Assembly: GCA_903825065.1 (NCBI GenBank)
Contig: CAIJZG010000097.1
Span: 1-6,723, forward strand
DNA: 6,723 nt
From: an uncultured Bacteroidota bacterium
Lineage (GTDB): Bacteria; Bacteroidota; Bacteroidia; Chitinophagales; Chitinophagaceae
Direction of reading: 5' to 3'
In this document: positions 1 to 5,705 of the stretch, one piece after another
Layout: the number at the start of each line of letters is the position of its first letter
Position numbering within the stretch: the first letter of the stretch is position 1
Notes under the pieces: generated by a model
What the model saw: only the letters and a program-made list of their open reading frames with translations
Database searches by the model: none
Told to the model about the DNA's origin: nothing
Position numbers and translations under genes: made by a program

Positions 1-459
1 ATTCACTTGAAACGCACCGGTAGGTAATTTTAGGCCACCACCTATGAAGAGTTGATGTGAAAGACTTCCAGGAACATGTGAGGAGAAGGGTGTAGAAAAT
101 AATTTGTAGTTCGCCAATAAAGTAATATCACCTAATCCTGACTTAGAAGTTCTGCCAAGATCGTCATCATTTTGAATATTATAATGATAGGGAAGAAAAG
201 CCAGTACCTGCCAGCGTTTACCAATATTGAAACCGGTCCAAACTTCTACTGAATTGTAAAAGTTATGACTGAATTGGGCTGGATTATTTAAAAGAAAGGT
301 GTTGTACTCACTATAGTTATGACGAATGCCAAAAAACTTGGATTTGAAATTGGGAAATAACCCCATATACAAATTACCAGCACCGCAACCACAAATACTA
401 CATGCATAAGAACTTGATACCACCATCAATAAGATGGCAGTAATGAAATATTTTTTCAT
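1..459 (-). CDS. Outer-membrane barrel-type protein with N-terminal CxxCxC motif (3' end beyond window)
   Basis: The ATG at 459-457 opens a frame that stays open to base 1, giving 153 residues; the C-terminus lies outside the window. Residues 1-19 (MKKYFITAILLMVVSSSYA) form a typical signal peptide with a signal peptidase I type S-Y-A end. The mature chain starts with C20-S-I-C23-G-C25-G. The rest alternates short hydrophobic/polar stretches with aromatic residues and glycines (for example GFNIGKRWQVLAFLPYHYN, SGLGDITLLANYKLF, LFIGGGLKLPTG), as in outer-membrane beta-barrels. It resembles the Bacteroidota 'transporter' outer-membrane proteins that carry a cysteine cluster right after the signal peptide; this is recall, not a search. 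It lies 52 bases after the stop of the CNGKC gene on the same strand, with no terminator visible between, so the two probably form an operon. No clear ribosome binding site is seen, which is normal for Bacteroidota. Metal, perhaps copper, binding by the cysteines is inference. Confidence 0.8.
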   Translation of the reverse strand, partial: MKKYFITAILLMVVSSSYACSICGCGAGNLYMGLFPNFKSKFFGIRHNYSEYNTFLLNNPAQFSHNFYNSVEVWTGFNIGKRWQVLAFLPYHYNIQNDDDLGRTSKSGLGDITLLANYKLFSTPFSSHVPGSLSHQLFIGGGLKLPTGAFQVN

Positions 460-511
460 ACTAAAATTAGAATAAATGAATAATTAGAAATCAGTAAAAA
501 AGGATAAGAAA

Positions 512-943
512 CTAAACGGTGGTTGGTGGATGAAAAAAGTCAGCCGCAATATCCTTGGTCAGTTTATGCTGTAAGTGTGGAAATGATTTATTGCAGAAAC
601 CTAGTATGATTGAAAGCGTTTGTTTAGACTGAGTAAGGAAAAGTAAATCTATTTTAATTTCATTCTTCCGATCAGGATTTTGACTGTCTTTGTTTTCTTC
701 CTGCTTTAATTTCCTCATCATTTGGCATTTCCCATTACAATGCATTTTGGGCTTTGCCTTATTGATACAATTTTTAGCGTAGGCTTGTGTATTTGTGAAG
801 TAATTAGCAACAATCAATCCTTTGCTGAAAGTTTGAGCAAAAAATGCCACTACTAATAAAATAGCAACTAGTTTGATATGTATTGACTGTGTAAACAATA
901 TTATAAAGGTAATTAGAATTTTTATTAAAATATATATATGCAA
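512..943 (-). CDS. Small membrane protein with HCNGKC motif, probable metal-handling accessory
   Basis: The frame from 943 gives 143 residues with a TTG start. An in-frame TTG at 898-896 (residue 16) would give a 128-residue protein beginning FTQSIHIKLVAILLVV, which fits relatives I recall that start just before the membrane segment, so the true start is uncertain. A hydrophobic helix covers about residues 22-40 of the longer form (IHIKLVAILLVVAFFAQTF). It is followed by N58-C59, then M67-H68-C69-N-G-K-C73-Q-M75-M76, a lysine/glutamate-rich stretch (79-97) and a second hydrophobic patch (99-117). It ends in FFHPPTTV; a histidine-proline-proline end is common in this Bacteroidota family. CNGKC small proteins often sit beside TonB-dependent receptors or other outer-membrane proteins in copper-related loci. 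Here the next gene down is an outer-membrane protein with a CxxCxC cluster, consistent with that. Function is not established; metal binding is inferred from the Cys/His/Met cluster. Confidence 0.75.
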   Translation of the reverse strand: MHIYILIKILITFIILFTQSIHIKLVAILLVVAFFAQTFSKGLIVANYFTNTQAYAKNCINKAKPKMHCNGKCQMMRKLKQEENKDSQNPDRKNEIKIDLLFLTQSKQTLSIILGFCNKSFPHLQHKLTKDIAADFFHPPTTV

Positions 944-1079
944 TTTATTTTATAAAAATTGCAGAAACTGCTATAAAATTAGTAAGAGAATACAAACGAA
1001 ACACAATAATGCGTGACTACTTTTTGTATTAAAAAAAATAGATAAATTGTAGTTGAATTTATTTAATCAAATATAGTTT
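944..1079. promoter_or_regulatory. Divergent intergenic promoter region
   Basis: These 136 very AT-rich bases separate the minus-strand CNGKC operon from the plus-strand GH43 gene, so both promoters should lie here. For the minus strand, the best match to the Bacteroidota -7 element (TAnnTTTG) is TAATTTTA (981-974), with a TTG 22 bases upstream (1006-1004); both are imperfect. For the plus strand, a TTTG at 1023-1026 could be a -33 element, but the -7 candidates (TAAATTGT at 1043, TAGTTGAA at 1050) are weak. No clear operator dyad is visible. Neither promoter is called with confidence. Confidence 0.25.
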
Positions 1080-3281
1080 ATGTTATCTTATAAAATAAAG
1101 TTGCTGATTCTATTTGTTTCGTCCTTTTTTAGTATAGTTGTTCAAAGCCAAATTAGTAATAAGCCAAGAGCTTACTATTTTTCTACAAGTGGTAGTGATA
1201 TTAATGATGGCACAGTAAAATCCCCTTTTAAAACAATCGATAAAATAAAAGATTTAGAGATAAAAGATGGCGACAGTATTTTATTTAAATCAAAGGATGT
1301 ATTTGTTGGCAAATTATTTTTTGAGAATATAAAATCTAATCTTTTAATTACTTCTTATGGCAATGGTTTTTCTACCATCAAGGGAGAGAACAATGAAGCC
1401 TTTCTTTTGAAAAATTGTTCCAATTTTAAAATTGAAAATTTGAATCTGATTGGAAGCGGAAGAAAAGAGGGAAATACAACCAATGGTTGTTCGGTAATCA
1501 GTTCAAAAAATATATACTTAAACAGAATAAAAATAAAAGGATTTCAAAAAGCAGGATTGTACATCTTTTCATCCCGTTTTATTAAAATAAATTCTTGTGT
1601 GGCTGAAAATAATGGATCGGTAGGTATCATGGTTGACGGAACTGATAAAAAATCTTCTACTAATATCACGATAAAGCATTCCAAGGCTTTCAATAATCCA
1701 GGTGATCCAACCAATTTTACAAATCATAGCGGCAATGGCATATTGGTTGGCTTATGTACCAAAGTACTCATCGATCATTGCGAGGCTTATAATAATGGAT
1801 GGGATATGCCCAGAATTGGCAATGGGCCTGTTGGTATATGGACGTATGAGTCAGACAGTGTTATAATCCAAAATTGCAGATCTCATCATAATAAAACATC
1901 AAAAGGGGGTTCTGATGGAGGTGGTTTTGATTTAGATGGGGGAGTAACAAATGCAATTATTCGAAACTGTAAATCTTATGAAAATGAAGGAGCCGGATAT
2001 GGTATTTATCAATATGCCGGAGCTTCTAATTGGGATAATAATACAGTTATCAATTGTAGTAGTTATAATGATGGTTTGAAATCAGGTGGTAATGCTGCGG
2101 TATATATTTGGAATAGTGCCCAAGATCAGAAGCAATTCAAGCATTTGCTTTTCAAAAACAATACGATTGTTAATAGAAATAATATAGTTTTAAAATTCGA
2201 CATACTTAGCAATCATGAGTCATTCAGTTTCGTTAGCAATCGTTTTTTGGGAAAAGATTCTGTCATTCTTTTTAATCAACTGAATGAAAAAGATCAATTT
2301 GAATTAAACACTTGGACTTCTTTAAAAAGAGGAAAACTTGAAACTGATAAACTTTTAAATACTCAGATCATTCAACCCACAATTGATAATTACCATAATA
2401 AGGTAAACGCACATGGAGTTGGAATATTAAATTATAATCACGTGTATTATTTGTATGGTGAAATAAAAAATGGGTCAACCTGGCTGGTACCTAATCAACA
2501 ATGGGAATGCTATAGGGTTCCAGCTGGTGGCATTTCTTGTTATAAATCGACTGATTTAATTCATTGGACAAATCTTGGTATTGTACTAAGTCCATCAATG
2601 GAAAATACCTCAAGCGACATAGACACTTCCAGAGTTATTGAAAGGCCAAAAGTTATTTATAATGAAACAACAGGAAAATTTGTCATGTGGGTTCATCTCG
2701 ATAAAAATGATTATTCCTATGCGCATGTTGGTGTTGCAATCAGTGATAAGCCGGAAGGTCCCTTTAAATTAGTCAATAGTTTTAAACCAAACGGAGAAGA
2801 CTCGAGAGACATGACAATTTTTAAGGATGATAATGGGAAAGCTTATTTGTTTAATGCTTCAGAAAATAATAATACCATGCATGTAAATGAGTTAACTGAT
2901 GACTATTTAAATGTAAGGCCTAATTATCAGAAACTATTAATCAATCAACGCAGAGAATCGCCAGCTATTTTTAAATATGAAAAGCTATATTATCTGGTTA
3001 CTTCTTTATGCACGGGTTGGGCACCCAATAAAGCTTTGTATGCTATTGCAACAAGTCCGATGGGTCCTTGGGAAACAATTGGGAATCCTTGTTTTGGAAT
3101 TGATTCAGAAATTACTTTTGGAGCTCAAATAAGTTATATACAGCCTCTTAGAGAAAAAGGCAAGTTTTCAGTTTTTGCTGACACCTGGGATAAATATGAT
3201 CTCAAAAATTCAAATTATATCAAAATGCCCCTTGTGATCAAGAATTTAAAACCACAGATACACTCATCCAATGTTTATTAA
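1080..3281 (+). CDS. Secreted parallel beta-helix / GH43 exo-beta-1,3-galactanase-like fusion enzyme
   Basis: ATG start with a signal peptide at residues 1-23 (basic N-terminus, hydrophobic core LLILFVSSFFSIVV, V-Q-S end; no lipobox). Residues 31-75 (YYFSTSGSDINDGT...SPFKTIDKI) are the usual lead-in of pectate-lyase-like beta-helices. Residues 110-375 show beta-helix rungs with repeated N-C-x-S/A-x-N-N turns (DHCEAYNN, QNCRSHHN, RNCKSYEN, INCSSYND) and an acidic patch, GGSDGGGFDLDGG, at 276-288. Residues 437-733 match GH43 subfamily 24-type exo-beta-1,3-galactanases: VNAHGVGIL (442-450), YYLYGE (456-461), E521-R-P-K, SRDMT (575-579), R-E626-S-P-A-I-F, CTGWAPN (644-650), F-G-A-Q683-I-S. Spacing of E521, E626 and Q683 (105 and 57) is close to that recalled for Glu102, Glu208 and Gln263 of the Phanerochaete enzyme. 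Probable role is removing galactose from beta-1,3-galactan backbones, such as arabinogalactan, in periplasm or outside the cell. The helix's role (binding or a second activity) is unknown. No type IX secretion tail is visible. Confidence 0.9.
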   Translation: MLSYKIKLLILFVSSFFSIVVQSQISNKPRAYYFSTSGSDINDGTVKSPFKTIDKIKDLEIKDGDSILFKSKDVFVGKLFFENIKSNLLITSYGNGFSTIKGENNEAFLLKNCSNFKIENLNLIGSGRKEGNTTNGCSVISSKNIYLNRIKIKGFQKAGLYIFSSRFIKINSCVAENNGSVGIMVDGTDKKSSTNITIKHSKAFNNPGDPTNFTNHSGNGILVGLCTKVLIDHCEAYNNGWDMPRIGNGPVGIWTYESDSVIIQNCRSHHNKTSKGGSDGGGFDLDGGVTNAIIRNCKSYENEGAGYGIYQYAGASNWDNNTVINCSSYNDGLKSGGNAAVYIWNSAQDQKQFKHLLFKNNTIVNRNNIVLKFDILSNHESFSFVSNRFLGKDSVILFNQLNEKDQFELNTWTSLKRGKLETDKLLNTQIIQPTIDNYHNKVNAHGVGILNYNHVYYLYGEIKNGSTWLVPNQQWECYRVPAGGISCYKSTDLIHWTNLGIVLSPSMENTSSDIDTSRVIERPKVIYNETTGKFVMWVHLDKNDYSYAHVGVAISDKPEGPFKLVNSFKPNGEDSRDMTIFKDDNGKAYLFNASENNNTMHVNELTDDYLNVRPNYQKLLINQRRESPAIFKYEKLYYLVTSLCTGWAPNKALYAIATSPMGPWETIGNPCFGIDSEITFGAQISYIQPLREKGKFSVFADTWDKYDLKNSNYIKMPLVIKNLKPQIHSSNVY

Positions 3282-3500
3282 AAGATAATTTGATAAAAAA
3301 TTCATATAACATAAGCATTACAATTTATGTCATAAGATAATGTATTGCTATTTCAAATTTTTAATTATTTCAATTGCTTATTCATAGCCATATCTAGATA
3401 TTACAAGATTTTCTTAATTGCATATTCTTCCCCAGTCTTATTACAAAAAAAAAATTGGATAAATATAGTAATCCCGACGATTCTGGGAATTAACAGTCCA
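3282..3500. other. Gene-free AT-rich spacer after the GH43 gene
   Basis: I see no gene here. There is no convincing rho-independent terminator for the GH43 gene. A weak inverted repeat ACATAA-N10-TTATGT lies at 3309-3330 without a T-run, and TCCC-N9-GGGA at 3473-3489 also lacks one. A short palindrome, TATCTAGATA (3391-3400), and an A-run near 3446 are the only other structures. The following bases hold the dyad array described separately. Confidence 0.6.
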
Positions 3501-3526
3501 TATCATTTTGATATATCAAAATGATA
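3501..3526. repeat. Perfect 26-base palindrome made of two abutting dyads
   Basis: Bases 3501-3513 (TATCATTTTGATA) and 3514-3526 (TATCAAAATGATA) are exact reverse complements, so together they form a perfect 26-base palindrome with no loop. Each half is itself a TATCA-N3-TGATA dyad. The outer flanks (3500 and 3527, both A) do not extend it. It is not a terminator, since it has neither a GC-rich stem nor a T-run. It more likely allows two regulator dimers to bind side by side. Confidence 0.9.
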
Positions 3527-3616
3527 ATAAAATATCAATATGATATAGTTTTTAATATTTCAATTTTCAACCATTTCAAAATGAAACTACGTATAACTGC
3601 TACTATCATTATGATA
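3501..3616. promoter_or_regulatory. Array of five 13-base dyads (TATCA-N3-TGATA), probable enhancer/operator cluster
   Basis: Five copies of a 13-base inverted repeat lie within 116 bases: TATCATTTTGATA (3501-3513), TATCAAAATGATA (3514-3526), TATCAATATGATA (3533-3545), TTTCAAAATGAAA (3574-3586, one base changed in each half) and TATCATTATGATA (3604-3616). All keep T-x-TCA-N3-TGA-x-A with an A/T-only three-base centre. Such a cluster is expected for a dimeric helix-turn-helix regulator. The centres fall about 167, 154, 135, 94 and 64 bases upstream of the start point predicted from the sigma-54 promoter at 3648-3663. That is the range where NtrC-type enhancer-binding proteins bind. The sites and spacing are seen directly; the regulator's identity is inference, and no such regulator is encoded in this window. 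Confidence 0.7.
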
Positions 3617-3647
3617 TTTTAAATGATAAATATATGTATTTCCCTCT

Positions 3648-3663
3648 TGGCACGCTATTGGCA
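3648..3663 (+). promoter_or_regulatory. Sigma-54 (RpoN) -24/-12 promoter
   Basis: TGGCACGCTATTGGCA matches the sigma-54 consensus TGGCACG-N4-TTGCA at every fixed position except one (G for T just before the -12 GC). The -24 GG (3649-3650) and -12 GC (3661-3662) are exactly 12 bases apart. Predicted transcription start is near 3674, leaving an untranslated leader of about 118 bases before the ATG at 3792. The upstream dyad array supports the call, because sigma-54 promoters need an enhancer-bound activator. A caveat is that the same bases form a direct repeat of TTGGCAC (3647-3653 and 3658-3664), so a repeat-type operator is an alternative reading. Confidence 0.7.
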
Positions 3664-3791
3664 CATTGGTTGTAATTATTTGATCGATCAAAATAATTTA
3701 ACATTTTATATTCCATATCGGTTTATGAAATGCAAACGATTTGCTTGCAGTAAGAAGAATAAACGCTATTTCATCATTAAAAGAATTGGAA

Positions 3792-4211
3792 ATGATCTAC
3801 ACCAAAACGACTACTGCATTTTTTCTTTGCACATTTGTGTACTTAAATGCCTTTGCTCAAAAACCTGAATCAATTAACATTCAACAAGAGAAAGAAAACA
3901 AACAAATTAGTTTAACAACAACAGAGAATGCTAACCCTATTGATTTTAATGAGAAAAATTCAATAGAATCAAAAAGTATTTCTTTATTATTCGGAGATCA
4001 GAATTCTTTATTTCAGAAAAATATTTTTGCAGAAAAGTCTGATAAGAAAGTAAAAACATTTACTAGGAAAGTTGGACAAAATAGTTATGTAGTTGCAGAA
4101 GATACAGCACATGTAGCAAGTGTACCTTTTGCTTATGGAGATTTTTCTTGGTTAAATGGTAATAACAGACATATTCTCATTTTTGAAGATAATTTCTTTA
4201 TTAAAAATTAG
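3792..4211 (+). pseudogene. Truncated outer-membrane beta-barrel (porin-like) protein, N-terminal fragment
   Basis: The ATG at 3792 is preferred over the TTG at 3741 because it begins directly with a signal peptide (MIYTKTTTAFFLCTFVYLNAFA, cleaved before QKPE). The 139-residue product continues with a charged, low-complexity linker (mature residues 1 to about 75) and the segment VAEDTAHVASVPFAYGDFSWLNGNNRH. From memory, that segment resembles the start of the barrel in Bacteroidota outer-membrane proteins of roughly 450-500 residues (F-x-F-G-D-F-T-W-L-N-G-x-x-R). Soon after it, the frame ends (HILIFEDNFFIKN, stop at 4209-4211), and no barrel strands follow in any plus frame because the DNA beyond codes on the other strand. 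I infer that the gene lost its 3' part at a junction near 4190-4211. It is preceded by the sigma-54 promoter and dyad array, so the intact ancestor was probably regulated by sigma-54. A short secreted protein in its own right is a less likely alternative. Confidence 0.6.
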
Positions 4212-4850
4212 ATACAAAAGCGCAAATAAATCTCGTTGTTTTAATTTCCATTTGGTTCTATATTTAGGTAGAAGATTAAATACGCTGAATGAATATCCAA
4301 AGTTTGGGTTATGTTCAATTATTTGATTTATCTCAAGCAAATACTCTAACTTTTTTAGCTTATCAGAGCTATGGGGCCAATAATAGAGTTGTGCGGGATC
4401 ATTTTTTGAATTAACAGGATTCAGGGAGGCTATTTTTCTTTCACAATAATCGTAAAATCTTGTGAAATATTCTGACATAATTGGATGAGTGAACTCTATA
4501 TCTTTTAAAAAGTAAATAACTTCTTGTAGCTCTGTGATTTTTTCTCCATTAGTAAGATTAGTGTTTTCAGTTATATTTTTTAATGTGTTTTCAAATATTA
4601 TAGACAGTATTTGGAAATACCATCTTTCGTATTTTTCAGTTTTAAAAATTTCAGGAAATTTCTGATCTATTTCTGGGAAGTCATAATCTAGTTTGCGGTT
4701 AATAAATTTAGCAAAACCAAGAGTTAGATTTTCCTCATCAATATCTGCGGAGAATAATTTATATACCGCCTCCTTAAAAATCAATTCAGAAGATGGTACA
4801 ATTTCTTCTACAATGGGCTTAAGCAGGTTAATGATTTCATTTTCTCTCAT
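4152..4850 (-). CDS. Hypothetical helical protein, C-terminus possibly altered at a junction
   Basis: ATG start at 4850, 232 residues, no signal peptide and no membrane segment. I do not recognise the family. The chain is predominantly charged and helix-like. The last third has two similar helical units, LKKLEYLLEINQIIEHN (about 165-181) and RDLFALLYLIFNKEIIFKN (about 206-224), the second preceded by the basic run RTKWKLKQ (198-205). There is a faint likeness to the C-terminal part of RteC-type regulators of Bacteroides elements, too weak to name it. The gene follows the DUF1493 gene by 35 bases on the same strand, so the two are likely co-transcribed. Its last 20 codons overlap the 3' end of the truncated outer-membrane gene on the opposite strand, so residues from about 214 onward may be read from foreign DNA and the native C-terminus may be missing. 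The N-terminal 200 residues look like ordinary coding sequence. Confidence 0.7.
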   Translation of the reverse strand: MRENEIINLLKPIVEEIVPSSELIFKEAVYKLFSADIDEENLTLGFAKFINRKLDYDFPEIDQKFPEIFKTEKYERWYFQILSIIFENTLKNITENTNLTNGEKITELQEVIYFLKDIEFTHPIMSEYFTRFYDYCERKIASLNPVNSKNDPAQLYYWPHSSDKLKKLEYLLEINQIIEHNPNFGYSFSVFNLLPKYRTKWKLKQRDLFALLYLIFNKEIIFKNENMSVITI

Positions 4851-4885
4851 GAAAATTCATCTTAATGTTAAAACTAGCATTATTC

Positions 4886-5302
4886 TCATTTAAAGCATCT
4901 GTAAATCATAAATACAATAAATGATATAATCAATATTAAATTGAATATAAGATCATATCTTTTTTTAGGCAATTCGTGTTCTGGATATATAATTATCCAT
5001 TTTCCAGCACAAGCACATTCAACTAAAACTTTTGGTGTTACTGGAATTCGAATTACTCTTTTGTTTGGAGGCCTAAAAAATACGCCTCCAATGCTATTCC
5101 CTTCTTCTTTTGTATGAAAATACCACAAATAAGGGGTCATATCAACATTGAATTTTTTGGAAAAATCAAACATTAATTCAAAAAAGTCGTCTCCATAACA
5201 ACCTAAGTCATTTACAATATCACAAGATTCAGTTATTTCTTCATCATCACATCCCACTTGATCTTCAAGAAATTTTTTGATATCTATAAATGTATAAGTC
5301 AA
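4886..5302 (-). CDS. DUF1493 family protein with C-terminal membrane helix
   Basis: The 138-residue frame begins after a TAA at 5311-5309. TTG at 5302-5300 is the only usual start before residue 44, so it is taken as the start. Residues 5-65 resemble DUF1493: a first helix (FIDIKKFLEDQVG), an acidic loop (CDDEEITESCDIV), the hallmark DLGCYGDDFFELMFDFSKKFNVDM (32-55) and YFHTKEEG. A basic segment and V-L-V-E-C-A-C-A-G-K-W (92-102) follow, as in the family's conserved end. The fold is acyl-carrier-like, but the usual D-S-L serine is replaced (GYGDD-type loop), so a phosphopantetheine arm is not expected. Unusually, residues 117-135 (YDLIFNLILIISFIVFMIY) form a membrane helix followed by RCFK, which would anchor the domain to the inner membrane. 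It is first of a two-gene unit with the gene at 4850. DUF1493 proteins have no settled function; I do not assign one. Confidence 0.75.
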   Translation of the reverse strand: MTYTFIDIKKFLEDQVGCDDEEITESCDIVNDLGCYGDDFFELMFDFSKKFNVDMTPYLWYFHTKEEGNSIGGVFFRPPNKRVIRIPVTPKVLVECACAGKWIIIYPEHELPKKRYDLIFNLILIISFIVFMIYRCFK

Positions 5303-5626
5303 GTTATCTTATTGATTTTTTACAATTTCGTCTTGCTCGGTTCAAACTTTGAAAAAGTATGGAATGTCTTCAAATTAATTGGAGCGGGTTTAAATAAAGT
5401 TACAATAGTTTAGAAAATGAATTCATGCAGGTTTTTAAAGTAACAAGCCCAAATAAAGGTGTTATACGATAAACAGTCTTTCATTCAGCATGATTATCGA
5501 TATTGTTATTACAGACTAGTTTCAAAGAATAAATTGACATTTTTCTAATATTTGGGTTAAAGATTAAAGATTGATTGGAGTTTTAATATTTATTGATATT
5601 AATTAGTATTTAAGTGCGTTTTTGGA
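5303..5626. other. Gene-free spacer upstream of the DUF1493 gene
   Basis: No supportable gene is seen on either strand. A short plus-strand open stretch (about 5312-5404, ending in ...GAGLNKVTIV) has no good start or context. The promoter of the minus-strand DUF1493 gene should lie at the left end; a TTTG on the minus strand near 5350-5347 is a possible -33 element, but no good -7 element follows. The remainder is low-complexity AT-rich DNA, perhaps decayed. Confidence 0.5.
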
Positions 5627-5648
5627 AAACTGTAACCCAAACTGTAAC
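5627..5648. repeat. Two direct repeats AAACTGTAAC with 12-base period
   Basis: AAACTGTAAC occurs at 5627-5636 and again at 5639-5648, separated by CC. Short direct repeats of this size beside a terminator are typical of arm-type binding sites of tyrosine recombinases at the ends of integrated elements, and similar GTAAC-rich repeats accompany integrases in Bacteroidota as I recall. No integrase is present in this window, so an element-end role is inference only. Confidence 0.45.
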
Positions 5649-5655
5649 TTACGGG

Positions 5656-5693
5656 AACAAAAAACCCTTGACTATTAATATAATCAAGGGTTT
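5656..5693 (-). terminator. Rho-independent terminator, minus strand
   Basis: A 10-base perfect stem (AAACCCTTGA at 5662-5671 and TCAAGGGTTT at 5684-5693) encloses a 12-base loop. On the minus strand the stem is followed directly by a T-run (GGGTTTTTTGTT, reading down from 5690), giving a good intrinsic terminator. On the plus strand only three T's follow, so it is one-directional. It lies about 230 bases beyond the stop of the minus-strand gene at 5922 and would end that transcript before the DUF1493 unit. Confidence 0.8.
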
Positions 5694-5705
5694 CAGATAA
5701 TCTAG

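Noticed and set aside
3309..3330. Inverted repeat ACATAA-N10-TTATGT as a terminator of the GH43 gene
   Set aside because: The stem is short and AT-only with no T-run after it, so it could easily occur by chance in this composition.
3623..3868. Plus-strand 81-residue frame overlapping the start of the truncated outer-membrane gene
   Set aside because: It covers the sigma-54 promoter, has an implausible composition rich in Cys, Ile and Tyr, and overlaps the better-supported signal-peptide frame from 3792.
3741..4211. Longer TTG-started version of the truncated outer-membrane gene
   Set aside because: The extra 17 residues (MLAVRRINAISSLKELE) would precede a clear signal peptide that starts at its own ATG at 3792.
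4693..4893. Plus-strand 66-residue frame
   Set aside because: It is a shadow antisense to the start of the 4850 gene, with no start context or recognisable features.
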